From assembly GCA_902774265.1 (NCBI GenBank), contig CACYHR010000025.1:24764-88763 (forward strand): a stretch of DNA of 64,000 nt, written 5' to 3'. The notes beneath the pieces were generated by a model. The model had not been told where the DNA came from. It was given only the letters and a program-made list of their open reading frames with translations, and did no database searches. How positions within the stretch are numbered: position 1 is the first letter of the stretch; every line of letters begins with the position of its first letter. Below, piece after piece: positions 1 to 7,376 of the stretch. This stretch comes from an uncultured Eubacteriales bacterium (GTDB lineage: Bacteria; Bacillota; Clostridia; Peptostreptococcales; Anaerovoracaceae). The translations under genes and the position numbers were made by a program.

Positions 1-1799
1 CGATGCAAGATCACTTCATGGAGTATTACGGTAAGAAAGCCAGATACTTTGTTTATGATTCCAAGAATCTGTCAGAAATCGACAATTTCAGTCAAAGCTC
101 AGATATTAACGTAATGATTATCAATATCCAGGCTTTCAACACTACCTTTGATGAAAAGAAGAAAAATAGTGTATCGAAGATCATAAACTCCGTAAGAGAT
201 GACTTTGGAAGCAGAAGACCTATTGATGTCATTGCTGCAAATAGACCAATCGTGATAATGGATGAACCGCAGAAAATGGGTGGTTCGGCAACACAGGCTG
301 GCATCAAGCGATTTAATCCATTGTTTACATTGAATTATTCTGCTACTCACAAGCAGCACCATACTCTGGTATATGTGTTGGATGCACTTGATGCTTACAA
401 TAAAAGGCTTGTAAAACGGATTGAGGTCAAGGGCTTCGATATCAAGAACTATAGGGGAACCGATAAATATCTATTTCTTGAGAGTATTGTAATATCACCC
501 AATAAGCCACCGATGGCCAGAATTGAGTTTGAGATTGGATATAACAAATCGATAAACAGAGAAACTAGGCTGATTGCTGTGGATGATGACCTGTTTGCTC
601 TGTCAAAAAATATGGAGCAGTATCGTGGATATCACGTCAATGACATTGATCCTATAAAGGGAACGGTATCATTCACTAACGGCGAGGTCATTCGAGCAGG
701 TGAAGTGGTAGGTGATATTTCAGAAAAGGATCTTCGCCGTATTCAGATAAGAGAGACCATACGATCCCATTTTGAAAAAGAAAAACAGCTTTATGAAAAG
801 GGCATAAAAACATTATCCCTTTTCTTCATAGATGAGGTTGCAAAATACAGAAAGTATGATGAGGATGGGAACGAACTCAATTCTGAATATGGGGAAATCT
901 TTGAGCAGGAATATACAGATATTTTGAATGAATATCTTACAATCTTCAATACACCATACGAGCAGTATCTTCGCAAAATAGATGTCGAAAAAACTCATAC
1001 CGGCTATTTCAGTATAGATAAAAAAGGGAGAAAGATAGATAGCACGTTGAAACGTGGAAGTGACGAGAGTGACGATATCTCAGCATACGATCTGATACTC
1101 AAAGACAAAGAGAGGCTACTTTCATTTGACAACCCGGTGCGCTTTATTTTTTCTCATTCTGCACTTCGCGAGGGTTGGGATAACCCTAATGTTTTCCAAA
1201 TCTGCACACTGAAGCATGGTGGCAGTTCTCCTACACAGAAAAGGCAGGAAGTTGGAAGAGGGCTAAGATTGTGTGTTAATCAGTACGGAGACCGTATGGA
1301 TTCAGATATGCTCGGAACGCAGGTGCAGCAGATCAACCAGCTTACAGTAATAGCTTCTGATGGATATAAGGATTTTGTAGCAGATCTTCAAAAAGGTATC
1401 AGAGACGACCTGTATGAGAGGCCAACAAAAGCTACATTCGAGTATTTCTATGGCAAGACACTCGTCTTGGATGGGAAAGATGTCAAAATCGATGATAAGC
1501 AGGCAAGAGACATTTATCGTTATCTTGTCAGAAATGACTATATCGATGATGAGGATCAGGTAACCGATCAGTACAGAACTGACCTTGCTAATGATAATCT
1601 CGCGGTGCTGCCTGAAAGCTGCACCGAGATCACAGAAGGTGTGCATGCACTTATACAAAGTGTCTTTGATAAGCATGCGTTAGATAACATGATCACTGAT
1701 GGTCACGATACCAAGATTCAAGAAAATGCTCTTAATAACAATTTCTATAGGAAGGAGTTCCAGACTCTATGGAATTACATTAACCATAAGTATGCATAG
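1..1799 (+). CDS. Type III restriction enzyme, Res subunit, helicase part (5' end outside window; split by in-frame TAG)
   Basis: ATP-dependent translocase/helicase part of a type III restriction endonuclease, which with its Mod methylase partner cuts foreign DNA. The reading frame is open from the left edge, so the N-terminus and Walker A lie outside. Visible are the DEAD-box-like motif DEPQ (residues 87-90 counted from the Met at base 3), a motif V-like stretch SALREGWDNPN near residue 385 and motif VI QEVGRGLRLC near residue 415. The frame stops at a TAG at 1797-1799 after INHKYA. The next codons in the same frame read TVEFDSEELI, which is how this family normally continues, so this is one gene interrupted by a nonsense codon. 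No mod gene is in the window. Family call is firm; activity is doubtful. Confidence 0.88.
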   Translation, partial: MQDHFMEYYGKKARYFVYDSKNLSEIDNFSQSSDINVMIINIQAFNTTFDEKKKNSVSKIINSVRDDFGSRRPIDVIAANRPIVIMDEPQKMGGSATQAGIKRFNPLFTLNYSATHKQHHTLVYVLDALDAYNKRLVKRIEVKGFDIKNYRGTDKYLFLESIVISPNKPPMARIEFEIGYNKSINRETRLIAVDDDLFALSKNMEQYRGYHVNDIDPIKGTVSFTNGEVIRAGEVVGDISEKDLRRIQIRETIRSHFEKEKQLYEKGIKTLSLFFIDEVAKYRKYDEDGNELNSEYGEIFEQEYTDILNEYLTIFNTPYEQYLRKIDVEKTHTGYFSIDKKGRKIDSTLKRGSDESDDISAYDLILKDKERLLSFDNPVRFIFSHSALREGWDNPNVFQICTLKHGGSSPTQKRQEVGRGLRLCVNQYGDRMDSDMLGTQVQQINQLTVIASDGYKDFVADLQKGIRDDLYERPTKATFEYFYGKTLVLDGKDVKIDDKQARDIYRYLVRNDYIDDEDQVTDQYRTDLANDNLAVLPESCTEITEGVHALIQSVFDKHALDNMITDGHDTKIQENALNNNFYRKEFQTLWNYINHKYA

Positions 1800-1865
1800 A
1801 CAGTTGAATTCGACAGCGAAGAACTAATTGAAAAGTCAATAAAGCATATAAACAATAATCTGTTT

Positions 1866-2648
1866 GTGTCCAGATTGCAGTATACAATTACCATTGGAAC
1901 TCAGGAAAAGGACTGGTCTGCCGATCAGGTAAATAACAAAACTTCTTTTGTTGCAGAAAAGAGCAGGACGGAATTTCTGAACAGAGCCGAAAGCAGTCAG
2001 GTGCCGTATGATCTGATTGGCAAGATTGCAGAAGGGACTAAACTGACAAGAAAAACAACGGCACGGATACTTGTGGGATTGATGCCACATGTGTTCAGGA
2101 TGTTTCGCGACAATCCAGAGGAGTTTATATCAAAAGTAATCAGACTTATCAACGAGCAGAAGGCAACTGTAATCGTTGAGCATATCAGCTATAACCGCAC
2201 AGACGGAATATACGACAGCGAAATATTTACGGCAGAACGTAACACCGATTATTCCAAAGCCTACAAGGCAAAAAAGAATGTTCAAGACTATGTGTTTACA
2301 GATGGATATGCTAGAGATGGGCAGAGCATTGAGCGAAAATTTGCACAGGATATGGATCTCGCAGAGGAAGTATGCGTGTACGCAAAGTTGCCAAAGGGAT
2401 TCTTTATCCCGACACCGGTTGGGAACTACTCACCAGACTGGGCAATAGCCTTCAATAAAGGAACTGTAAAGCATATATTCTTCATTGCTGAAACAAAAGG
2501 TTCAATGGAGTCCATGAATCTCAAGCTGATTGAGCAAGCTAAAATTGACTGCGCCAAGAAGCTGTTCAATGAGCTATCTACAGAAGATATAGTCTATCAT
2601 GAAGTGAAGGATTATCAGACATTACTGAATATAATGGAAAGCCTTTAA
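1866..2648 (+). CDS. Type III restriction enzyme Res subunit, C-terminal nuclease part (downstream of in-frame TAG)
   Basis: This is the same frame as the upstream helicase piece, and coding similarity resumes directly at base 1800. The listed start is a GTG at 1866 with no convincing ribosome binding site, so separate translation is unlikely. The PD-(D/E)xK nuclease core is visible as SPDWAIAF followed by FIAETKGS (about bases 2425-2500), the catalytic centre of type III Res proteins. It is best read as the distal half of a disrupted gene. Alternatives are amber readthrough or a two-piece enzyme. TAG is used as an ordinary stop elsewhere in the window, for example for the nitroreductase ending at 3378. 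Confidence 0.8.
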   Translation: MSRLQYTITIGTQEKDWSADQVNNKTSFVAEKSRTEFLNRAESSQVPYDLIGKIAEGTKLTRKTTARILVGLMPHVFRMFRDNPEEFISKVIRLINEQKATVIVEHISYNRTDGIYDSEIFTAERNTDYSKAYKAKKNVQDYVFTDGYARDGQSIERKFAQDMDLAEEVCVYAKLPKGFFIPTPVGNYSPDWAIAFNKGTVKHIFFIAETKGSMESMNLKLIEQAKIDCAKKLFNELSTEDIVYHEVKDYQTLLNIMESL

Positions 2649-2725
2649 ACTTGAAGTGTATTGCTTATGTCAAAAATAGCCATCGAATTATTAGAGAACA
2701 AATTGAAAACATCAGAAAAGAATAG

Positions 2726-2860
2726 ATGCACATATGCAGGAGGTATGGCTTTGTCCAAAAACGGCAAAAGATTACTAATGTGGATCTTGGTATCGCAGCA
2801 TATCACTTTGAAGCAGCGACAGGAAAGGCAGTGGAAATAAAAGGAGGAACTGGGAGATGA
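2726..2860 (+). pseudogene. Remnant of a nitroreductase-like C-terminus
   Basis: A 44-codon open stretch beginning MHICRRYGFV. It contains NVDLGIAAYHFE, which resembles the closing motif of a subfamily of nitroreductases (TM1586-like, typically V/I-D-x-G-I-A-x-x-H-F-E). No upstream FMN-binding part exists, so it looks like a relic. Its TGA overlaps the ATG of the intact nitroreductase at 2857, and that gene's ribosome binding site lies inside it. The similarity call is from memory of the motif and is tentative. Confidence 0.4.
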
Positions 2861-3378
2861 AGAAGGAAGCGTTGGAAGTACTGAAGAACAGAAGAGCGAT
2901 CAGAAAATATAAAGCTGATCAGATAACAGAAGAGGAACTGAACGCAGTTCTTGAGGCAGGAACATTTGCACCAACCGGCGCAGGCACGCAGGGTGTGAAG
3001 ATTGTAGTTGTGCAGAGTCCGGAGTATGTAGCGAAGGTTGATGCGCTGAATGCAAAAGTGATCGGAAAGGACATCCATCCGTATTATGGCGCGCCTACTA
3101 TAATCTTGGTGTTCGAGACGGCTGAATGTTTCACACATGAACTTGATGGAGCAGCAGTATGCACAAATATGCTCAATGCAGCATATGCAGCCGGACTCGG
3201 ATCATGCTGGATCCACAGATGCAAGCAGATGTTTGAGCTGGAAGAAGGAAAGGCGCTCCTTAAGGAGTGGGGCCTGCCTGAGGACCTTGTCGGAGTTGCA
3301 TCAATGGCTCTCGGCTATGCAGACTGCGAACAACCTGTACCAAAGCCGCGTAAAGAAGATTACATAGTCAGAGTATAG
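2857..3378 (+). CDS. Nitroreductase family protein
   Basis: FMN-dependent NAD(P)H oxidoreductase of the nitroreductase family, 173 residues, cytosolic. The FMN-phosphate-binding signature NRRAIRKYK sits at residues 11-19. A mid-protein GAP(T)I...LVFE segment and the C-terminal MALGYAD..QPVPKPRK region are typical. The start is supported by AAAGGAGG a few bases upstream. It is followed 16 bases later by the Smr gene, likely one transcript. The physiological substrate cannot be told from sequence; such enzymes reduce quinones, nitro compounds or enones. Confidence 0.9.
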   Translation: MKKEALEVLKNRRAIRKYKADQITEEELNAVLEAGTFAPTGAGTQGVKIVVVQSPEYVAKVDALNAKVIGKDIHPYYGAPTIILVFETAECFTHELDGAAVCTNMLNAAYAAGLGSCWIHRCKQMFELEEGKALLKEWGLPEDLVGVASMALGYADCEQPVPKPRKEDYIVRV

Positions 3379-3394
3379 AGAGGAATATGCTGCA

Positions 3395-3640
3395 ATGGCT
3401 GCACCGATCATCAATGTGGATCTGCACGGGCTTTACCGGGATGAAGCGATCAAAGTGATCGATAAAGCCCTGAAAAATGCGGATGAGAGCACTTATCAGA
3501 TCAAACTCATTCACGGCTACAACCGCGGAACCAGCTTAAAGAATATGATCATCGAAGAATACAGGTATCATCCTAAGGTCAGGCGTATAGAGCCGGGCGA
3601 TAATCTCGGGACTACTATACTTGTTTTAAGGGAGTTGTAG
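3395..3640 (+). CDS. Small stand-alone Smr domain protein
   Basis: An 81-residue protein consisting only of an Smr (small MutS-related) domain, a fold that binds or nicks branched nucleic acids or RNA. Visible are the N-terminal VDLHGL motif (residues 8-13) and the loop IHGYNRGTS, equivalent to the conserved HGxGxG turn, followed by the C-terminal LGTTILVL strand. It lies directly behind the nitroreductase. Function beyond the domain is unknown. Confidence 0.85.
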   Translation: MAAPIINVDLHGLYRDEAIKVIDKALKNADESTYQIKLIHGYNRGTSLKNMIIEEYRYHPKVRRIEPGDNLGTTILVLREL

Positions 3641-3658
3641 GATAGAGAAGGGAGTTGC

Positions 3659-3940
3659 GTGGAAATGAAAAAAAGAGTGATAGCTGTTTTGCTGATAGCG
3701 CTGATATTCTCGGCTGCTTTTCCGCTTAGTTCGTTTGCAGCGAAGAACTGTCTGAATAAAACAAAAGTGAATATGACTGCGGGCAGCAGTATCCAGCTTA
3801 AGCTGAAATGCAAAACCGGAAAGGTCAAATGGAGCAGTTCAAAGAAATCGGTCGCTACTGTTTCAAAAAAAAGGAAAAGTAAAAGCGCATAAAAAGGGCA
3901 CGGCATACATAACGGCCAGGGTGCGCGGAAAAATGAAGTT
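3659..3940 (+). pseudogene. Broken secreted Ig-like (Big_2) domain protein
   Basis: Starts MKKRVIAVLLIALIFSAAF, a clear signal peptide, then a Big_2-type motif (VKWSSSKKSVATVSKK). The open frame from 3659 ends at 3892, but after an A8 run at about 3868-3875 the +1 frame reads KGKVKAHKKGTAYITARVRGK, exactly how such domains continue. A one-base indel in the homopolymer therefore shifted the frame. The restored frame itself runs into the truncated toxin gene at about 3935, so the gene has also lost its 3' part. A ribosome binding site (GGGAG) precedes the start. Confidence 0.7.
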
Positions 3941-4159
3941 GTTAGCCATCAATCTACGTATTCCCATTGTATGAAATGGCTCATCATCCACAACTTTGAT
4001 ACTTGGAGCAATATATTCAAGTTTTGCTATTTCGTTTCGGATTTCACGCACATATCTTAACGCAGTCTCAGGTGCAAGAAGCTCTTCTGTAATATAGTCA
4101 CGCAAATCAATAAGATCTGATTCGGCATCAGGTGTGATAATGATTTCATAAGAATCCAT
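3863..4159 (-). CDS. ParE/RelE-type toxin, 3'-truncated
   Basis: Ribosome-dependent RNase or gyrase-type toxin of the RelE/ParE fold. It starts MDSYEIIITPDAESDLIDL and reaches the family motif HTMGIRRLMANNFIF by about base 3930. Beyond that the frame only reads antisense to the broken Ig-like gene, ending at 3863, so the last strands normally found (an FY...VYAV..R type ending) are missing. The gene overlaps its antitoxin by one base (TAATG). Probably inactive; the antitoxin frame is complete. Confidence 0.7.
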   Translation of the reverse strand: MDSYEIIITPDAESDLIDLRDYITEELLAPETALRYVREIRNEIAKLEYIAPSIKVVDDEPFHTMGIRRLMANNFIFPRTLAVMYAVPFLCAFTFPFF

Positions 4160-4455
4160 TATTTCAGAATCCCTTCAATATCGTCAAAGACTTCGCTGAA
4201 AGGCCGGCCCTTTCCTTCAAGCGCCTGAGCATAACTGTGCTGCAGTCTGGCAATAAGTTCTTCATTGCTCATTGAATCAATAGTATTAGGGACTTCAGGG
4301 ATAGTTAGAGAAAATGGGATTCCATTTGTAAAAATGATTTGTCGATACAGAGAGTTTATAACTACAGAAACAGGTATCCCAAGTTTCTGTAATATATCTT
4401 CTGCCTGAGTCTTGATGTCATTCTCGACTCTTGCACTTACAGTAGAATCTTTCAT
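4159..4455 (-). CDS. RelB/DinJ family antitoxin
   Basis: A 98-residue ribbon-helix-helix antitoxin, starting MKDSTVSARVENDIK and followed by AEDILQKLGIPVSVVIN, the typical DinJ/RelB DNA-binding section. The C-terminal part would wrap the toxin. I chose the ATG at 4455 because GAGGTGAACGAA precedes it; the frame is open further upstream to 4497 but without a better start. It forms a TAATG stop/start overlap with the truncated toxin. Such antitoxins repress their own promoter. Confidence 0.82.
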   Translation of the reverse strand: MKDSTVSARVENDIKTQAEDILQKLGIPVSVVINSLYRQIIFTNGIPFSLTIPEVPNTIDSMSNEELIARLQHSYAQALEGKGRPFSEVFDDIEGILK

Positions 4456-4770
4456 TTCGTTCACCTCACTTTCAACAATAATGTAATACATTTGCAAGTA
4501 ATTAGCAAGACATAATTCAAATACAGATGAGCCGGAGCAGCGCTTTGAGGCGCCTGACGGTTCAGATCCGGTTTTTGATGTGGACTATTACGGCAATAAA
4601 CGGCCGGTTCCATGATGATAAACAGAGTATTTCGGAAATTACATAGTCCACCCAAAAATGCTAAAATAAATATGTGCCTGAGCTGTATATACTTAATGCA
4701 GATACTATTACGAGTATGAGGATTATGAAATCTGCAGGAATTGTCATGCGGAGCATTGTAACAGAGAGAA
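4456..4770. other. Gene-poor stretch with a small coding relic
   Basis: A 315-base gap between the antitoxin start and the glycosyltransferase. On the plus strand from about 4522 to 4617 an open stretch reads EAPDGSDPVFDVDYYGNK then stops at TGA, which looks like the C-terminal relic of a lost gene. The antitoxin promoter should lie at the left end. Nothing else is recognisable. Confidence 0.35.
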
Positions 4771-6177
4771 ATGTGCAAAAAAACTTTACTATCATTAATA
4801 ATTCCAACTTACAATTGTGCAGAGTATATAGAGGAAACCTTAGACTCTGTCCTGTCGCAGCTGCCCGCTGACTGTGAACTGATTCTGGTTGATGACGGAT
4901 CGACGGATCATACAGCTGAAATTCTCAGATCCTATGAATCCGGAAGAGTCAGGATAAAACTTGTCCTGTGCAAACATTGCGGTGTATCAGCAGCCAGAAA
5001 TACCGGGATAGACATGGCAGAGGGAGAATGGGTCGCCTTTATGGACTGCGATGACTGTCTGAAGGCGGGATTCTTCGAAAGATGCATGCCCCTTCCTGAA
5101 GATAATGCAGACCTGTATATATTCAGCTTCGAGCGTGTGGAATTTCTGCCGGAAACCCAATTCGTAACACCGATGATGCTTGATGACCGGGTATATGATA
5201 CCGCACATGATTTTGCAGACGACTATATACGTAAAAGGCATCTGCTTGTTTATTCGGCATGCAATAAATTCTACAGAAAGAGTATACTCGACGATTACGG
5301 GATAAGGTTCATCGAAGGCATGTCTTTCGGAGAGGACAGGATGTTTAACTATGAATATCTGATGCATGCAGGATGTATTATTACCTCGCGGATAGTGATG
5401 TTCCGATATATGCAGAGAAATCCTGACTCTGCATCCAGGCGGTCGTTCCCTGATTATTTTGAAACTATCATGAATCTTCACCGTGCCAAGATGAACTGCA
5501 TACTGAAGCTGTCACAAGGCACTGACTCAGAAGAGAAAAAAGCATTTATCAGAGCAGATATCTATAACGAAATTGAGCGAATGATAGATCGTTTCGAAGA
5601 ACATCCGGAAGAAGCAAAGGATAATCTGCCGAAAATAAATGAGCTTATATTCGGCCGTACTGATGATATAAGCGGAAGATTTGATGTCGTTATCGTGCTG
5701 GGCAGCACAAACTGCGGATACAGGCTGGACCGGGCTTATGAAGCGGCCGCAGGTGATCCTGATACCATATTCCTTGTGACGGGAGGTAATCGCCATATAG
5801 AAGGGATATATTCTGAGGCTGAGTTTATGGCGGATCGTCTGAAAAAATACGGGATACCTGAAAACAGGATCCTGAAGGAGACTGAGGCCGGAAACACATA
5901 CAGAAATCTTGAATTATCGGCTGAACTGATAGAAAAGAACATGGATACGGACGATTTGTGCATAGGTATAGTCACCGGAGCATTTCATATTCCGAGGACG
6001 AGGCAGATGACTGCTGCTATACCATGGTATGCGAATAAACAGATTGTTTTTATTCCTGCTTATGGTCCGAATACCGGACCGGATAACTGGTTTATGAATC
6101 AAACAGGAAGAGATATATGTCTGGGGGAAATAGCAAAATGTTTTGGCAATGACCCTGCACCGGATTCGGGGGAGTGA
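4771..6177 (+). CDS. Family 2 glycosyltransferase fused to a DUF218 (SanA/YdcF-like) domain
   Basis: Residues 1 to about 230 are a GT-A glycosyltransferase: SLIIPTYNCAEYIEETL at the start, DDGSTD (41-46) for nucleotide-sugar binding and DCDD (92-95) as the metal-binding motif. From about residue 303 (FDVVIVLGS) to the end is a DUF218 domain with VTGG, TEAGNTYRNLE and GAFHIPRT motifs, as in SanA, ElyC and YdcF, proteins linked to cell-envelope precursor metabolism. No membrane segment is evident. The gene is followed after 3 bases by an ATP-grasp gene, suggesting a shared role in decorating a cell-surface polymer. The start has a weak GAGAGA site. Confidence 0.85.
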   Translation: MCKKTLLSLIIPTYNCAEYIEETLDSVLSQLPADCELILVDDGSTDHTAEILRSYESGRVRIKLVLCKHCGVSAARNTGIDMAEGEWVAFMDCDDCLKAGFFERCMPLPEDNADLYIFSFERVEFLPETQFVTPMMLDDRVYDTAHDFADDYIRKRHLLVYSACNKFYRKSILDDYGIRFIEGMSFGEDRMFNYEYLMHAGCIITSRIVMFRYMQRNPDSASRRSFPDYFETIMNLHRAKMNCILKLSQGTDSEEKKAFIRADIYNEIERMIDRFEEHPEEAKDNLPKINELIFGRTDDISGRFDVVIVLGSTNCGYRLDRAYEAAAGDPDTIFLVTGGNRHIEGIYSEAEFMADRLKKYGIPENRILKETEAGNTYRNLELSAELIEKNMDTDDLCIGIVTGAFHIPRTRQMTAAIPWYANKQIVFIPAYGPNTGPDNWFMNQTGRDICLGEIAKCFGNDPAPDSGE

Positions 6178-6180
6178 AGG

Positions 6181-7341
6181 ATGTCATACGAAAAGGAATT
6201 TAAAGAATACAATGATGCTTTGAACAGAGCTGTAAACGCTAAGAAAAGATACCTTTCTGCGGCTCTCAGGGCAGAGACAGAGGAATACCTTTCGCAGATT
6301 GGAGGATTTACGGATCATGAAGCATACAGAGAAAAAGTGCTGCCGTACTGGGAACGGTTCGGATATAAGCCTGATGAGTTCTGGTTTGAGTTTTCGGGTT
6401 CACGGGATCAGGTGATGGATCCCGGATTCATGCCGCTGGATTTCCTGTATAATGAGATCGTTCCGTACCTAAACAACATGCAGTTCAGAACTGCGATCAC
6501 GGACAAGGCGTATTATGATGTTTGGTTTCCGGATGTGAAGCAGGCCGTGACTGTCTGCCGCAGAGTAGCGGGTATTTATTACGATGGCGGTATGGACATC
6601 ATCAGCGAAGCAGAAGCTGTGGAGCGGTGCCTTAACAGTTCATGTGTTTTGTTCATAAAGCCTGCGCTGTACACATGCGGCAGCAAAGGAATTATAGCGG
6701 TGGATCCCTGCGATCTGACTGCCGCGGATCTGAAGGGGATGTTTTATGATACAGGGATGAACTTTATTGTCCAGCAGGAAATAGAGCAGCATCCGGAACT
6801 TGCAGTATTGAATCCGGATTCGGTATGCACAGTGAGGATCAATACGCTGCTGATGGACGATAAAGTGCACATACTGACAGAGGTCATGAGGGTAGGAGGC
6901 CGCGGCGAAAAGGTACCGCTGCATGGAGAAGGAAACTATTTTGCACAGATACTTGATGACGGAAGGCTTCACGAAAAAGTACTCGTTAGAGATCCGGATG
7001 AGAGCAGCTTAATAACAGGCATCCATATAGCCTGGAGGAGTGCGAAGGAGTACGGCCTGTATGACGGATCATACAGAGTGCCCGGGATCGATGATCTTCG
7101 GGAACTCGCAAAAAAACTGCACATGAGGCTTGCGCACTTCAGATTCATAGGCTGGGATCTGACTCTGGATAAGGACGGGGATCCGGTGCTGATAGAATTC
7201 AATCTGTCTCCCGGAACAATTTGCGGACAACTGTCAGCATGCACACCGATATTCGGTGATATGACAGACAGGGTCCTTGAGGATTTCTTCTTTGAACGCA
7301 GCCTCGAAAACACTCAGAAGAGGGGTCTGCTTGTACAGTGA
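6181..7341 (+). CDS. Sugar-transfer-associated ATP-grasp protein
   Basis: A 386-residue protein of the ATP-grasp group found in polysaccharide clusters. Visible are the lysine-bearing LFIKPALYTCGSKG (about 157-170), an acidic segment DLTLDKDGDPVLIEFNLSPG (326-344) supplying the Mg-ATP ligands, and C-terminal GQLSACTPIFG. ATP-grasp enzymes join a carboxylate to an amine or other nucleophile through an acyl phosphate. The exact substrate is unknown. It is tightly linked to the preceding glycosyltransferase (3-base gap) and probably acts on the same glycan or teichoic-acid-like product. Confidence 0.82.
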   Translation: MSYEKEFKEYNDALNRAVNAKKRYLSAALRAETEEYLSQIGGFTDHEAYREKVLPYWERFGYKPDEFWFEFSGSRDQVMDPGFMPLDFLYNEIVPYLNNMQFRTAITDKAYYDVWFPDVKQAVTVCRRVAGIYYDGGMDIISEAEAVERCLNSSCVLFIKPALYTCGSKGIIAVDPCDLTAADLKGMFYDTGMNFIVQQEIEQHPELAVLNPDSVCTVRINTLLMDDKVHILTEVMRVGGRGEKVPLHGEGNYFAQILDDGRLHEKVLVRDPDESSLITGIHIAWRSAKEYGLYDGSYRVPGIDDLRELAKKLHMRLAHFRFIGWDLTLDKDGDPVLIEFNLSPGTICGQLSACTPIFGDMTDRVLEDFFFERSLENTQKRGLLVQ

Positions 7342-7376
7342 TCCTGAGTGTAAAGAATAAAAGGTAGGGAAACGAT

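Noticed and set aside
4549-4575. GTTCAGATCC resembles the T-loop of a tRNA
   Set aside because: No acceptor, D or anticodon stems can be formed around it; the bases read better as a coding relic.
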